This document shows, one piece after another, positions 25,615 to 33,726 of a stretch of DNA of 45,266 bases; position 1 is the first letter of the stretch; each line of letters starts with the position of its first letter. A program made the position numbers and the translations under genes. Source of the stretch: an uncultured Clostridia bacterium (GTDB taxonomy: Bacteria > Bacillota > Clostridia > RUG12999); NCBI GenBank assembly GCA_934792465.1, contig CAKVOK010000024.1, forward strand, positions 1 to 45,266. Direction: 5' to 3'. The notes beneath the pieces were generated by a model. The model was given only the letters and a program-made list of their open reading frames with translations, ran no database searches and was not told where the DNA came from.

Positions 25615-28600
25615 ATGAAAAAAATGTTAGCAATAATTATGGCGGCTGTTTGTGTATTGTCCGCTTTCCCTGCAATGTGCAGTGCAGAAAGTGCGGATAT
25701 TGTAATATTTCAATCATCGGAGGCTGTTAAACCGGGTCAGCTGCTGACACTGTACGGAGGCGGATTCGACGGCGACGATGCGTGTATCTTATTAAGCCCG
25801 ATAAAGAACGGAAATATTCCGGGAGAAACGGATGCGGCAACAAGGTGTCTTTCGACTGTGAACAGGGGCACGGACGGCAGCTACATATCGGCAGTAGTTC
25901 CGGAAGACTATCCGAACGGAATATATGCCGCACGTGTAAAAACAAAGACGGGAATAAGCAAGCCATATATTGTTAATAAAGCACGGTGTCAATGGATTAG
26001 CGACAATGTAATATCTGCCGGGAACGAAATAAAAGTAATCGGAAGAAATTTTTCCGGCGCGGAGTTCGGATATAATGCATCGGCAAAGGTTCGCCTGAAG
26101 AAAGGGAGCGTATCATATGATGCGAAAATCAAGAGTACTAGCGCATATGCGATTTCTTTTACGGTAGGCGAGAACGTACCTGACGGAGAATATACGGTAA
26201 GCGTGAGCAATGACGGAATATTCCGGAATACGTTGGACAACGGACAAACCGTTAAGGTAAAAAGAGCGGTAAGCGACCCGATGAAGCTGGGCGTTGCATG
26301 GGCGGACGAATTTTGTTATAATAGAATTTTTAATGTAATAAAATACGGCGCAGACGGCAGTGATGATATTGATGATACCGCAGCAATTCAAAATGCGATA
26401 AATGCAGCATATGAAAGCGGCGGAGGAATTGTATATATGCCGTCGGGCAAATATATTTTTACACAGCTTGTTATGAAAAACGGTGTCATATTAAAAGGCG
26501 ACGGTATGCAGAAAAGCTATCTTTTATTTGATTCGGCGGGAAAAACACGTGCCGTATTGGATAAATGGACGGCAATATATTCCGATAAAACGGACGGAAG
26601 AAACGGACGGCAGGGCTTTTACCGGTTTACTCTCGGTCTGAAAGAGGGATTGGGTGCGGAAAACTTTCCGGTATATATGACATTTTTGGGTGAATCGGAT
26701 AAACGCAGAGATACGGCGGGAAGAACTGCGGAATACATATTTTTGAAGGAGTTTGAACTGAATTATACAAAAGAAATTCCCGAAAGACTTGGACTCGGAG
26801 CTTTTGCTGCGGGACTTAAAAGTCATTTTTATGTTGACGGCTGTAAATTTTTCGGCCATAATGCCAATATAACGGATACATATCTAAATGCATATCTGAC
26901 ATTAACAAATAACGAGTTTGACACAAACGTAGGTAAAGAATACTTTTACTCGGAATATAACATATATGAAAATAACAAAATAACAAGAAGGCATAATACC
27001 GAGGACAATACCGACTACGGGACACAGGGGATTTATACAAGAGGGAAATCGTACTTTACGAAGAATACAATTATAAATACCGGCAATAAAAGCGGTGACG
27101 GAGAAGGCATCGGTGCCGAAACCTATATGGGAGGCACATTCATGTTCGGTAAGGTGTGTTCGGCAGAGGGAACGAGTATAACGCTTAATCCGGAGGTCGG
27201 CAGTGACGGAAAGCTTTGCGGCGGCAGTTATAATAATGAGGAGTGGGATTTCTCAACGCTTACATTCGGGGCATGGCATATTGTCATAACGGACGGCAAA
27301 GGAGTTGGGCAGTACAGAAAAATTGTCGGTTCAGATAAAGAAACATCGACTGTGGTAATTGATAAAGAATGGGATATTGTACCGGATAGCGGAAGCAAGT
27401 TCACCGTTGTTACCCCACTCGACCAAATAACAATTGATGATAACACATTTTATAATGTTTCAAACGGTATTTTGCTTTACGGACCGACGATTGACTGCAT
27501 TGTGGCAAATAATAAAATGTACGATTCTTACGGCATTTCGACATATGTATTTGATACTCGAAAAGAAAACGGAGGCAGCGATATGCAGCCGGGGTATTTT
27601 ATCCGATATGAGGGCAATCTTGTTGATGGTGTAGGCTGGAGTACGGGTTATTCTCCAATACATTTCAGAGCGCAGCTTGAAGCGGGACAGCCGTATATGA
27701 GAATGATGTACGGACTTTCCGTTCGCGGAAACGTAATGAAAGGTGACGGGAAAACCTCGGAAGAATGCACCGAATTTATAACAAACATTAAGGAGCAAGG
27801 ATTTAAAGGTCAGGGACTTACATATAACGGAATACAGGTAGGAGCATATAATCGTAATGAACGTCCGATTAAAAACGTGATTTTTGCTGTGGATATAGAG
27901 GACAACAACATAAGCAATACCGACAGGGGAATTACAATTAACAGCGGTGGTTATATGTATGATAAAGACCCGTATAATACAACAATTTACAGCAAATCGG
28001 CGGTTGAAGATGTGTATCTTGCAAATAATACATTTTCCGATGTAATAAATGAGATTGTAGATAATACCGAGCTTTGCTATGCCGAGAAAATCGGGGAAGT
28101 AAGTGATTCTCTTGAGTCGAAAGGAACAGCGGGAGCGGTTGTGTGCGGTAATATATTGTACACGGTTTCAAGCAATAGTTACGGCTTAAGAATTTATGAC
28201 GTAAGTGATGCGGAAAATCCTGAACTTATAAAGGAAATCAGTGATTACGGGAAGATTAGAACAGACGCAAGCCGACCGATTGCAATAAACAACGGATTTT
28301 TGTATGTTGCGTTTGTCGGCGGTATCCGTAAATTTAATATTGAAGACCCTAAAAATCCGGTTTATGTGTCAAAATATAATGCCGGAAATACATATTCGAT
28401 GGCATTTTACGGGAAATATCTTTATGCTGCATATAATGTTAATCAGATAAGGATTTTCGATACGGATAAAATCGCTCAAAGCGAAAGCCTGCCGGTTAAT
28501 GCGTTGGCAAGCATTGATTTTAAAGCAAAATCACTCACAATACATGGAGATTATCTGTATGCGGCGAGTATGACGGGATTGAACATTTACAAAATAAATA

Positions 28601-29391
28601 ACGGCAGTCTTGAAAAAGTATATTCAAAGGAAATTCCCGAAGCCGGTCATATTAATAATATTTTTGCGGATGATAAACGAATTGTCATGTTCGACCAGGC
28701 AACTAAAAAAATGTTCTTAATCAATGCGGAGGGGATTTCCGACAAGGCTAAGCTTTCGGAAAGAGAAATAATTGCATGGACAGCTGGGCTTGAACAAATT
28801 GATCCGAGAGGCGGTATACTTGAAGGAGATTTGCTATATGCAAATCTGAGCCCGTGTACTAAACAAACCAAAGTATGCGGATTGTGTGTATTTGATTTAA
28901 AGAATATCGAAAGTCCGAAAATTGTATATATCAATCTTAAGTTTCCGGATAAGTATTTTATAAAAGATATGTCAAAAATTTATGTCCCGAACAGGAACGG
29001 CACTCTTGAAATATATAAAATGAGGTATCCGAGATACAGTATTTATAAGCGTGACTCTGTGTTGCTGCCGCATAGTTTTGCAGACAAAGTTTTCCTCGAT
29101 GATTATAAAATAAAGACGTTGGAAAACGGCAAAAACGAGTATTCGTTTGAAGTGCGGAATGATTTGCTGAGCAAACAAAATGTTAATGCTGCTGTTGCGG
29201 TTTATGATGAAAACGGAAAGTTAATCGATGTGTCGCTATCGGAAACTTATAATGTTTTACCGGGCAAAAGTGTTTTCATAGATACGGTAGAGGCAGATAC
29301 AAGAGGCGCTTCGACGGTCAAGCTTATGCTTTTGGATATGATGTCGGGAATTAAGCCGCTTTCGGAAAGTATAACCCTTGCAAAACAGTAA
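25615..29391 (+). CDS. Secreted TIG-like - beta-helix - LVIVD propeller protein
   Basis: A 1258-residue exported protein. The ATG at 25615 is preferred (GGAG 10 bases upstream, clean signal peptide MKKMLAIIMAAVCVLSAFPA); an ATG at 25588 overlaps the previous stop and adds 9 residues. Residues about 25-215 hold two TIG-like folds (VKPGQLLTLYGGGF, ISAGNEIKVIGRNFSG). A pectate-lyase superfamily beta-helix runs from about 237 to 815 (FNVIKYGADGSDDIDDTAA, GGGIVYMPSGKYIF, LKGDGMQKSYLLF, EWDIVPDSGSKFTV). A C-terminal LVIVD-type propeller covers about 820-1165 (YGLRIYDVSDAENPELIK, GIRKFNIEDPKNPVYVSK), followed by a small Ig-like tail. It is a paralogue of the 6333-10433 product with the propeller moved to the other end and no SLH. 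A uronate polysaccharide lyase, hydrolase or binding protein is likely. Confidence 0.8.
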   Translation: MKKMLAIIMAAVCVLSAFPAMCSAESADIVIFQSSEAVKPGQLLTLYGGGFDGDDACILLSPIKNGNIPGETDAATRCLSTVNRGTDGSYISAVVPEDYPNGIYAARVKTKTGISKPYIVNKARCQWISDNVISAGNEIKVIGRNFSGAEFGYNASAKVRLKKGSVSYDAKIKSTSAYAISFTVGENVPDGEYTVSVSNDGIFRNTLDNGQTVKVKRAVSDPMKLGVAWADEFCYNRIFNVIKYGADGSDDIDDTAAIQNAINAAYESGGGIVYMPSGKYIFTQLVMKNGVILKGDGMQKSYLLFDSAGKTRAVLDKWTAIYSDKTDGRNGRQGFYRFTLGLKEGLGAENFPVYMTFLGESDKRRDTAGRTAEYIFLKEFELNYTKEIPERLGLGAFAAGLKSHFYVDGCKFFGHNANITDTYLNAYLTLTNNEFDTNVGKEYFYSEYNIYENNKITRRHNTEDNTDYGTQGIYTRGKSYFTKNTIINTGNKSGDGEGIGAETYMGGTFMFGKVCSAEGTSITLNPEVGSDGKLCGGSYNNEEWDFSTLTFGAWHIVITDGKGVGQYRKIVGSDKETSTVVIDKEWDIVPDSGSKFTVVTPLDQITIDDNTFYNVSNGILLYGPTIDCIVANNKMYDSYGISTYVFDTRKENGGSDMQPGYFIRYEGNLVDGVGWSTGYSPIHFRAQLEAGQPYMRMMYGLSVRGNVMKGDGKTSEECTEFITNIKEQGFKGQGLTYNGIQVGAYNRNERPIKNVIFAVDIEDNNISNTDRGITINSGGYMYDKDPYNTTIYSKSAVEDVYLANNTFSDVINEIVDNTELCYAEKIGEVSDSLESKGTAGAVVCGNILYTVSSNSYGLRIYDVSDAENPELIKEISDYGKIRTDASRPIAINNGFLYVAFVGGIRKFNIEDPKNPVYVSKYNAGNTYSMAFYGKYLYAAYNVNQIRIFDTDKIAQSESLPVNALASIDFKAKSLTIHGDYLYAASMTGLNIYKINNGSLEKVYSKEIPEAGHINNIFADDKRIVMFDQATKKMFLINAEGISDKAKLSEREIIAWTAGLEQIDPRGGILEGDLLYANLSPCTKQTKVCGLCVFDLKNIESPKIVYINLKFPDKYFIKDMSKIYVPNRNGTLEIYKMRYPRYSIYKRDSVLLPHSFADKVFLDDYKIKTLENGKNEYSFEVRNDLLSKQNVNAAVAVYDENGKLIDVSLSETYNVLPGKSVFIDTVEADTRGASTVKLMLLDMMSGIKPLSESITLAKQ

Positions 29392-29421
29392 AGTTGGAAT
29401 TTTTAAGTGAGGTATTAAGAA

Positions 29422-30360
29422 ATGAAAAATGTTAAGGCTCTGAAAACACAAAGTATGCGCCGGAAAAAGTTTCGTGATAATGCGGAACTGCTGTCGCTGG
29501 CATTACCGGGCATTATACTGTTGATTATATTCAACTATCTTCCGATGATAGGTACGGTAATTGCATTTAAGGATTACAAACCTATGCTCGGAATATTGGG
29601 AAGCAAATGGGTAGGACTGGAGAATTTCAAATTTTTCTTCAGTTCGCAGGATGCGGTGCGAACGATAAGAAACACACTGGCATACGGAACGTGGTTTATT
29701 ATACTTGATTTGATAACCTGTGTGGGACTTGCACTTATGTTCTATTTCATAAGGTCGCAGATTGCGCTCAAAGTGTATAATTCAATAGTTATATTGCCTA
29801 AATTCATGTCAATAGTTATGGTGGCATTTATCGTGTATGCACTTTTAAATCCCGCACAAGGGTTGTTAAACGGTTTGTTGAAAGCTGTCGGCTTGGAAGG
29901 AAAACAATGGTATTCAAAACCGACGTATTGGCCGTTTATATTGTCGCTGGTACACGTATGGATGAGCGTAGGCATGGGCAGCGCAATATATTATTCATCG
30001 CTTATGGGCATAGATACCTCGATGATTGAGGCGGCGACCGTAGACGGAGCGGGAACACGAAAGGTGATAACTTCTATAATAATTCCGTCGCTCAAGCCTA
30101 TTATGATTATACAGACGATTCTTGCGCTGGGACATATATTCGGCGGCGATTTCGGATTGTTTTATCAGGTTCCGCAAAACGTCGGACTGTTATATCCTAC
30201 AACCGATATAATAAATACATATACATACCGGGCACTGCAAGGCGGTTCCTTGGCAAGCGGAACGGCGATAGGTCTGTTCCAGTCGGTTGCGGGTCTTATT
30301 ATGGTATTGCTTACAAATGCAATAGTGCGCCGTATAAGTCCCGAAGACAGCTTGTTTTAG
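29422..30360 (+). CDS. ABC sugar transporter permease, LplB/MalF-like
   Basis: A 312-residue membrane protein with about six hydrophobic segments, starting ELLSLALPGIILLIIFNYLPM, a hallmark of LplB-type permeases. The cytoplasmic EAA loop is EAATVDGAGTRKVITSIIIP (about 205-230), which contacts the ATPase. It ends PEDSLF, also typical of LplB. It partners the next gene to form the translocation pore and works with the lipoprotein encoded downstream. GAGGT precedes the ATG. No ATPase gene is present in the window, as is common for this transporter class, which often shares one MsmK-type ATPase encoded elsewhere. Imported substrate is probably an oligosaccharide from the locus target glycan. Confidence 0.93.
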   Translation: MKNVKALKTQSMRRKKFRDNAELLSLALPGIILLIIFNYLPMIGTVIAFKDYKPMLGILGSKWVGLENFKFFFSSQDAVRTIRNTLAYGTWFIILDLITCVGLALMFYFIRSQIALKVYNSIVILPKFMSIVMVAFIVYALLNPAQGLLNGLLKAVGLEGKQWYSKPTYWPFILSLVHVWMSVGMGSAIYYSSLMGIDTSMIEAATVDGAGTRKVITSIIIPSLKPIMIIQTILALGHIFGGDFGLFYQVPQNVGLLYPTTDIINTYTYRALQGGSLASGTAIGLFQSVAGLIMVLLTNAIVRRISPEDSLF

Positions 30361-30375
30361 AAAGGAGTGGAAATT

Positions 30376-31260
30376 ATGCTGAAAAAGAAATCTCATACGG
30401 GACAGATTGTTTTACATATCTTGTTTATATTAATCAGTGTACTTTATGTTTTGCCGTGCATTCTGATGGTGTCGATATCGCTTACATCGGAATCGGCATT
30501 GAATACAGGGGGATATTCGCTGTTTGTAAAGGAATTTTCACTTGATGCATACAAGCTTGTGTTCGGAAATTTAAGCCAGGTTTTAAATTCGTATAAGGTT
30601 ACGATTATTTATTCGACGGTTTCAACGTTTTTGGCAATGATTGTTATGTCTATGCTGGCATACCCGTTGTCGAGAAAGAATTTCGCATACAGAAAGTTTA
30701 TAACATTTTTTGTGTTTTTTACAATGCTGTTCAGCGGAGGAATGATACCGAGCTATTTGCTTATAACGAAATATCTGCATTTGGACAATACCATATGGGT
30801 GTATATTATACCGGGACTTGTAAGTGCATGGAATGTTATTATAATAAGAACGGGATTTCAGGCGTTGCCGGATTCGCTGATAGAATCGGCAAAGCTTGAC
30901 GGTGCATCGGAACTCTATATTTGTTTTAAAATTGTAATTCCGCTTACCAAGCCGACGCTTGCTGCCATTGCATTCCTGTTTCTTGTGCCGAAATGGAACG
31001 ATTGGTATACGGCTATGTTGTATATAAGAGAACCGAAGCTGTATTCACTTCAATATCTGTTACAGAGAATATTGGACGAAGCGGAGTTTCTTAAATCGCT
31101 GGCGGATACCGGAGCAGCGAATATAGACGTAAACAACTTCCCGACGGAAAGCTTTAAATATGCTATGGCAATCGTGGCGGCGGGACCTGTTATGTTTATA
31201 TTCCCGTTTTTCCAGAAGCATTTTGCAAGAGGTTTAACAATAGGTGCGGTAAAGGGTTAA
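30376..31260 (+). CDS. ABC sugar transporter permease, YtcP/LplC-like
   Basis: A 294-residue membrane protein with six predicted segments, starting after a short basic tail (MLKKKSHTGQIVLHILFILI). The EAA loop is ESAKLDGASELYICFKIVIP (about 190-210). FTMLFSGGMIPSYLLI and the C-terminal FPFFQKHFARGLTIGAVKG are characteristic of YtcP/LplC permeases. The ATG at 30376 is chosen because AAAGGAG is 8 bases before it; a GTG at 30367 would overlap that site. The gene follows the LplB-like permease by 15 bases and completes the heterodimeric channel. Confidence 0.93.
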   Translation: MLKKKSHTGQIVLHILFILISVLYVLPCILMVSISLTSESALNTGGYSLFVKEFSLDAYKLVFGNLSQVLNSYKVTIIYSTVSTFLAMIVMSMLAYPLSRKNFAYRKFITFFVFFTMLFSGGMIPSYLLITKYLHLDNTIWVYIIPGLVSAWNVIIIRTGFQALPDSLIESAKLDGASELYICFKIVIPLTKPTLAAIAFLFLVPKWNDWYTAMLYIREPKLYSLQYLLQRILDEAEFLKSLADTGAANIDVNNFPTESFKYAMAIVAAGPVMFIFPFFQKHFARGLTIGAVKG

Positions 31261-31279
31261 AGAGAAAGGATGATTTTTA

Positions 31280-32824
31280 ATGAGAAAATTGGGTAAGGTA
31301 TTATCGCTTGTGTTGGCGGCGTCATGTGCAGCGTCAATTTTTACGGGTTGCGGCAGTAAAAAAGAAAACGGGGATAAAAAGGTTGTGTCGTGGTGGTATT
31401 GCGGAAACGGAATACAGGAGGATACAAAAAAAGTTCAGGACAAAATAAATGAAATGATTAAAAGCAAAGACGGACTTGAAAATGTTGAAATAGAACTGAA
31501 ACCGTCTGTTTCCGAACAGTATGCCAATGATGTTTCACTTGCTATGGCAAGCGGCAAACAGATGGATATACTAAACACATTTCGTCTGAAATTTTCGGAA
31601 CTTGTAAGAGATGGGATACTTGTCGATATAGATGAATATGTAAATGATATGCCGGAATTGAAAAAAGTGCTTCCCGAATGGCTGTGGGAAATGGGACAGA
31701 TAGACGGAAAAACATATATGGTTCCGAATTATCAAAGAGCAACGAATATGAATTTTTATATAACGCCGAAAAAATATGCGGACGCATACGGTGACTTTGA
31801 TAACCTCAGGAAGACTTTGGGAAATTCGGAAAGCGGACTTCAAGGCATTGCAGATGAAATCGAAAAGTATTTATTGAATGTACGCACAAACTTCGGGGCA
31901 ACAAAATATACTGCAAGCATTGCAAATATGTATGCGTCAAATTTGGCTATCGGAGATTTCCATGATATTTTGGCAGATAACTTCGTTGTTTATAAAGGTA
32001 CAAACAAAGTTGTACATAAAAATTTAACGGATAAGATGAAAGAGGCTTATGATATTTCGGCAAAATGGTTTGAAAAAGGCTATATACCGGAGGATTCGCT
32101 GACGCAGGCATCAAGCGATACCTACAGTGCAAATAAGATGCTTAATGATGTAAGCGTCATTGCAAGTACAAATAATCAAATAGGCGATGAACAGACTGTT
32201 TCGGAAGCATTTTCAAAAAGACTCGGTTTTGATTGCTATGCACTTCCGATTAAAAACAAATATTATGTATCAAACAGCTGGGCAGCGGGCGGTCACGGCA
32301 TTACCGTAGGGTGCAAATATCCGAAAGAAGCAATGCGATTCTTAGAACTTATGTTTACGGAAGAGGGTAAAGACGTATATAATACCGTTGTGTACGGAAT
32401 TGAAGGAGTGCATTACGAAAAAACAGGTGATGATACAATCAAAACATTTGAGTATGACGCAACGCAAGGCGGAGTAAGCACGAAATACGCAGCAATGAAA
32501 TGGTGCATGGGAAATGCATTTAATGCTTATGATAATCAGGGCTGCGTTAAGAATGAAAAGCAGCTTTCAAAGGCACTTAATGAATCAAAAGATAATGTGG
32601 TATCAGACTTAATGGGATTTTATCCTGACGTAACAAAAATCAAAAATGAGCTTGCGCAGATAAAAGCTGTTGATGAGGAATACGGAAGTACGTTATATTC
32701 GGGAATTAAGAAATCGGAATGGAAAACGGTTTATGCCGAATATGAAAAGAAGCTGAAAGCGGCCGGACTTGAAAAAGTATTAAGCGAACTGCAAGGGCAG
32801 CTTGATGAATTTAATAAAAAATAA
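31280..32824 (+). CDS. Extracellular sugar-binding lipoprotein (LplA-like)
   Basis: A 514-residue solute-binding protein. The signal peptide ends in the lipobox F-T-G-C (Cys24), so it is lipid-anchored outside the membrane. The length of about 500 residues and lines such as SWWYCGNGIQEDTKKVQ, MVPNYQRATNMNFY, SNSWAAGGHGITVGCKYPKE and FLELMFTEEGKDVYN fit the large LplA-type binding proteins that go with LplB/YtcP permeases. AAAGGATG precedes the ATG. It should bind the oligosaccharide to be imported. Downstream is a strong hairpin without a T run that may stabilise the upstream mRNA and raise expression of this gene relative to the ones after it. Confidence 0.92.
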   Translation: MRKLGKVLSLVLAASCAASIFTGCGSKKENGDKKVVSWWYCGNGIQEDTKKVQDKINEMIKSKDGLENVEIELKPSVSEQYANDVSLAMASGKQMDILNTFRLKFSELVRDGILVDIDEYVNDMPELKKVLPEWLWEMGQIDGKTYMVPNYQRATNMNFYITPKKYADAYGDFDNLRKTLGNSESGLQGIADEIEKYLLNVRTNFGATKYTASIANMYASNLAIGDFHDILADNFVVYKGTNKVVHKNLTDKMKEAYDISAKWFEKGYIPEDSLTQASSDTYSANKMLNDVSVIASTNNQIGDEQTVSEAFSKRLGFDCYALPIKNKYYVSNSWAAGGHGITVGCKYPKEAMRFLELMFTEEGKDVYNTVVYGIEGVHYEKTGDDTIKTFEYDATQGGVSTKYAAMKWCMGNAFNAYDNQGCVKNEKQLSKALNESKDNVVSDLMGFYPDVTKIKNELAQIKAVDEEYGSTLYSGIKKSEWKTVYAEYEKKLKAAGLEKVLSELQGQLDEFNKK

Positions 32825-32844
32825 GATAATTAAACAGAAATTGC

Positions 32845-32876
32845 GCAGGGGCTGTAAAAAATTTTACAGTCCCTGC
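32845..32876 (+). promoter_or_regulatory. Strong hairpin between binding-protein gene and downstream genes
   Basis: GCAGGG-G-CTGTAAAA pairs with TTTTACAG-T-CCCTGC through 15 base pairs (with one G-T pair). No T run follows, so it is more likely a partial attenuator or an mRNA-stabilising processing site than a full terminator. Confidence 0.6.
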
Positions 32877-32906
32877 TTAGGATATGAACAATAGGGGAGA
32901 AAAACG

Positions 32907-33722
32907 ATGAAAAAAGGAATCAGGGCACATGACATAAATTCCGACGGCATAGAAAGTATTATACAAACAAGCAAAAAAATGAAATTTGACTGTTTGCAAT
33001 TAGTTTTGGAAAAAAGCATTGACGATTTCAAGTTCGGGAAATTTTCGGAAGAATATGCAACGGCGATTAAAAGAAAGCTCGGTGATGTTGATATTGCCGT
33101 ATTGGGAAGCTATATCAATCCTTCACTGTCCGGTGATAAGCTTCAGGAAGAGATAAACAAATTCAAAGAAAAGATTAAATATGCAAGTGTATTAAAACCG
33201 ATAACGGTAGCTACCGAAACGGGAGTATATGCAGGAGGAAACGACAGCGAAGAAGCCTACGTACATATACTGAAAGTATTTAAGGAGCTTGCGGCGGAGG
33301 CAGAGCGATATAATGTTTCGATAGGGATTGAGGGTGTTTGGTGTTTTGTTATTAATACGCCTCAAAAGATGTTTAGATTGATAAATGATTTAAGCTCGGA
33401 TAAGGTCAATATTGTATTTGACCCTGTAAATTATATAAACATTGATAATTATAAAAATCAGGATGAGATTATAAATTATGCATTTGATAATTTTGCAGAC
33501 AAAATTGCGGCGATACATGCAAAGGACTTTACGGTTGAAAACAACGAGGTAAAGTCGGCACCGATATGTGGCGGAATGTTAAATTGGAAATTAATTGTAA
33601 AAAATATGATTAAGTATAATGCCGATGTTCCGATAATTGCGGAGGGGTATGATGAAAAAAATGCGAAAATCGGATTGGATAAGATTGAAAAGATTCAATG
33701 TGAATTAATGAAAGGGGAATAA
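32907..33722 (+). CDS. Sugar phosphate isomerase/epimerase-like TIM barrel
   Basis: A 271-residue protein of the xylose-isomerase-like TIM-barrel superfamily (AP-endonuclease 2 fold). Typical lines are FDCLQLVLEKSIDDF near the start, DIAVLGSYINPSLSGD, SIGIEGVWCF (Glu as probable metal ligand), VNIVFDPVNYIN (Asp), IAAIHAKDF (His, Asp) and PIIAEGYD (Glu) near the end. Such enzymes isomerise or epimerise sugars or keto-sugars, often with a divalent metal. No signal peptide. The gene is preceded by GGGGAG and sits four bases before the GH3 gene. It probably processes a released monosaccharide; the exact reaction is unknown. Confidence 0.85.
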   Translation: MKKGIRAHDINSDGIESIIQTSKKMKFDCLQLVLEKSIDDFKFGKFSEEYATAIKRKLGDVDIAVLGSYINPSLSGDKLQEEINKFKEKIKYASVLKPITVATETGVYAGGNDSEEAYVHILKVFKELAAEAERYNVSIGIEGVWCFVINTPQKMFRLINDLSSDKVNIVFDPVNYINIDNYKNQDEIINYAFDNFADKIAAIHAKDFTVENNEVKSAPICGGMLNWKLIVKNMIKYNADVPIIAEGYDEKNAKIGLDKIEKIQCELMKGE

Positions 33723-33726
33723 AATT

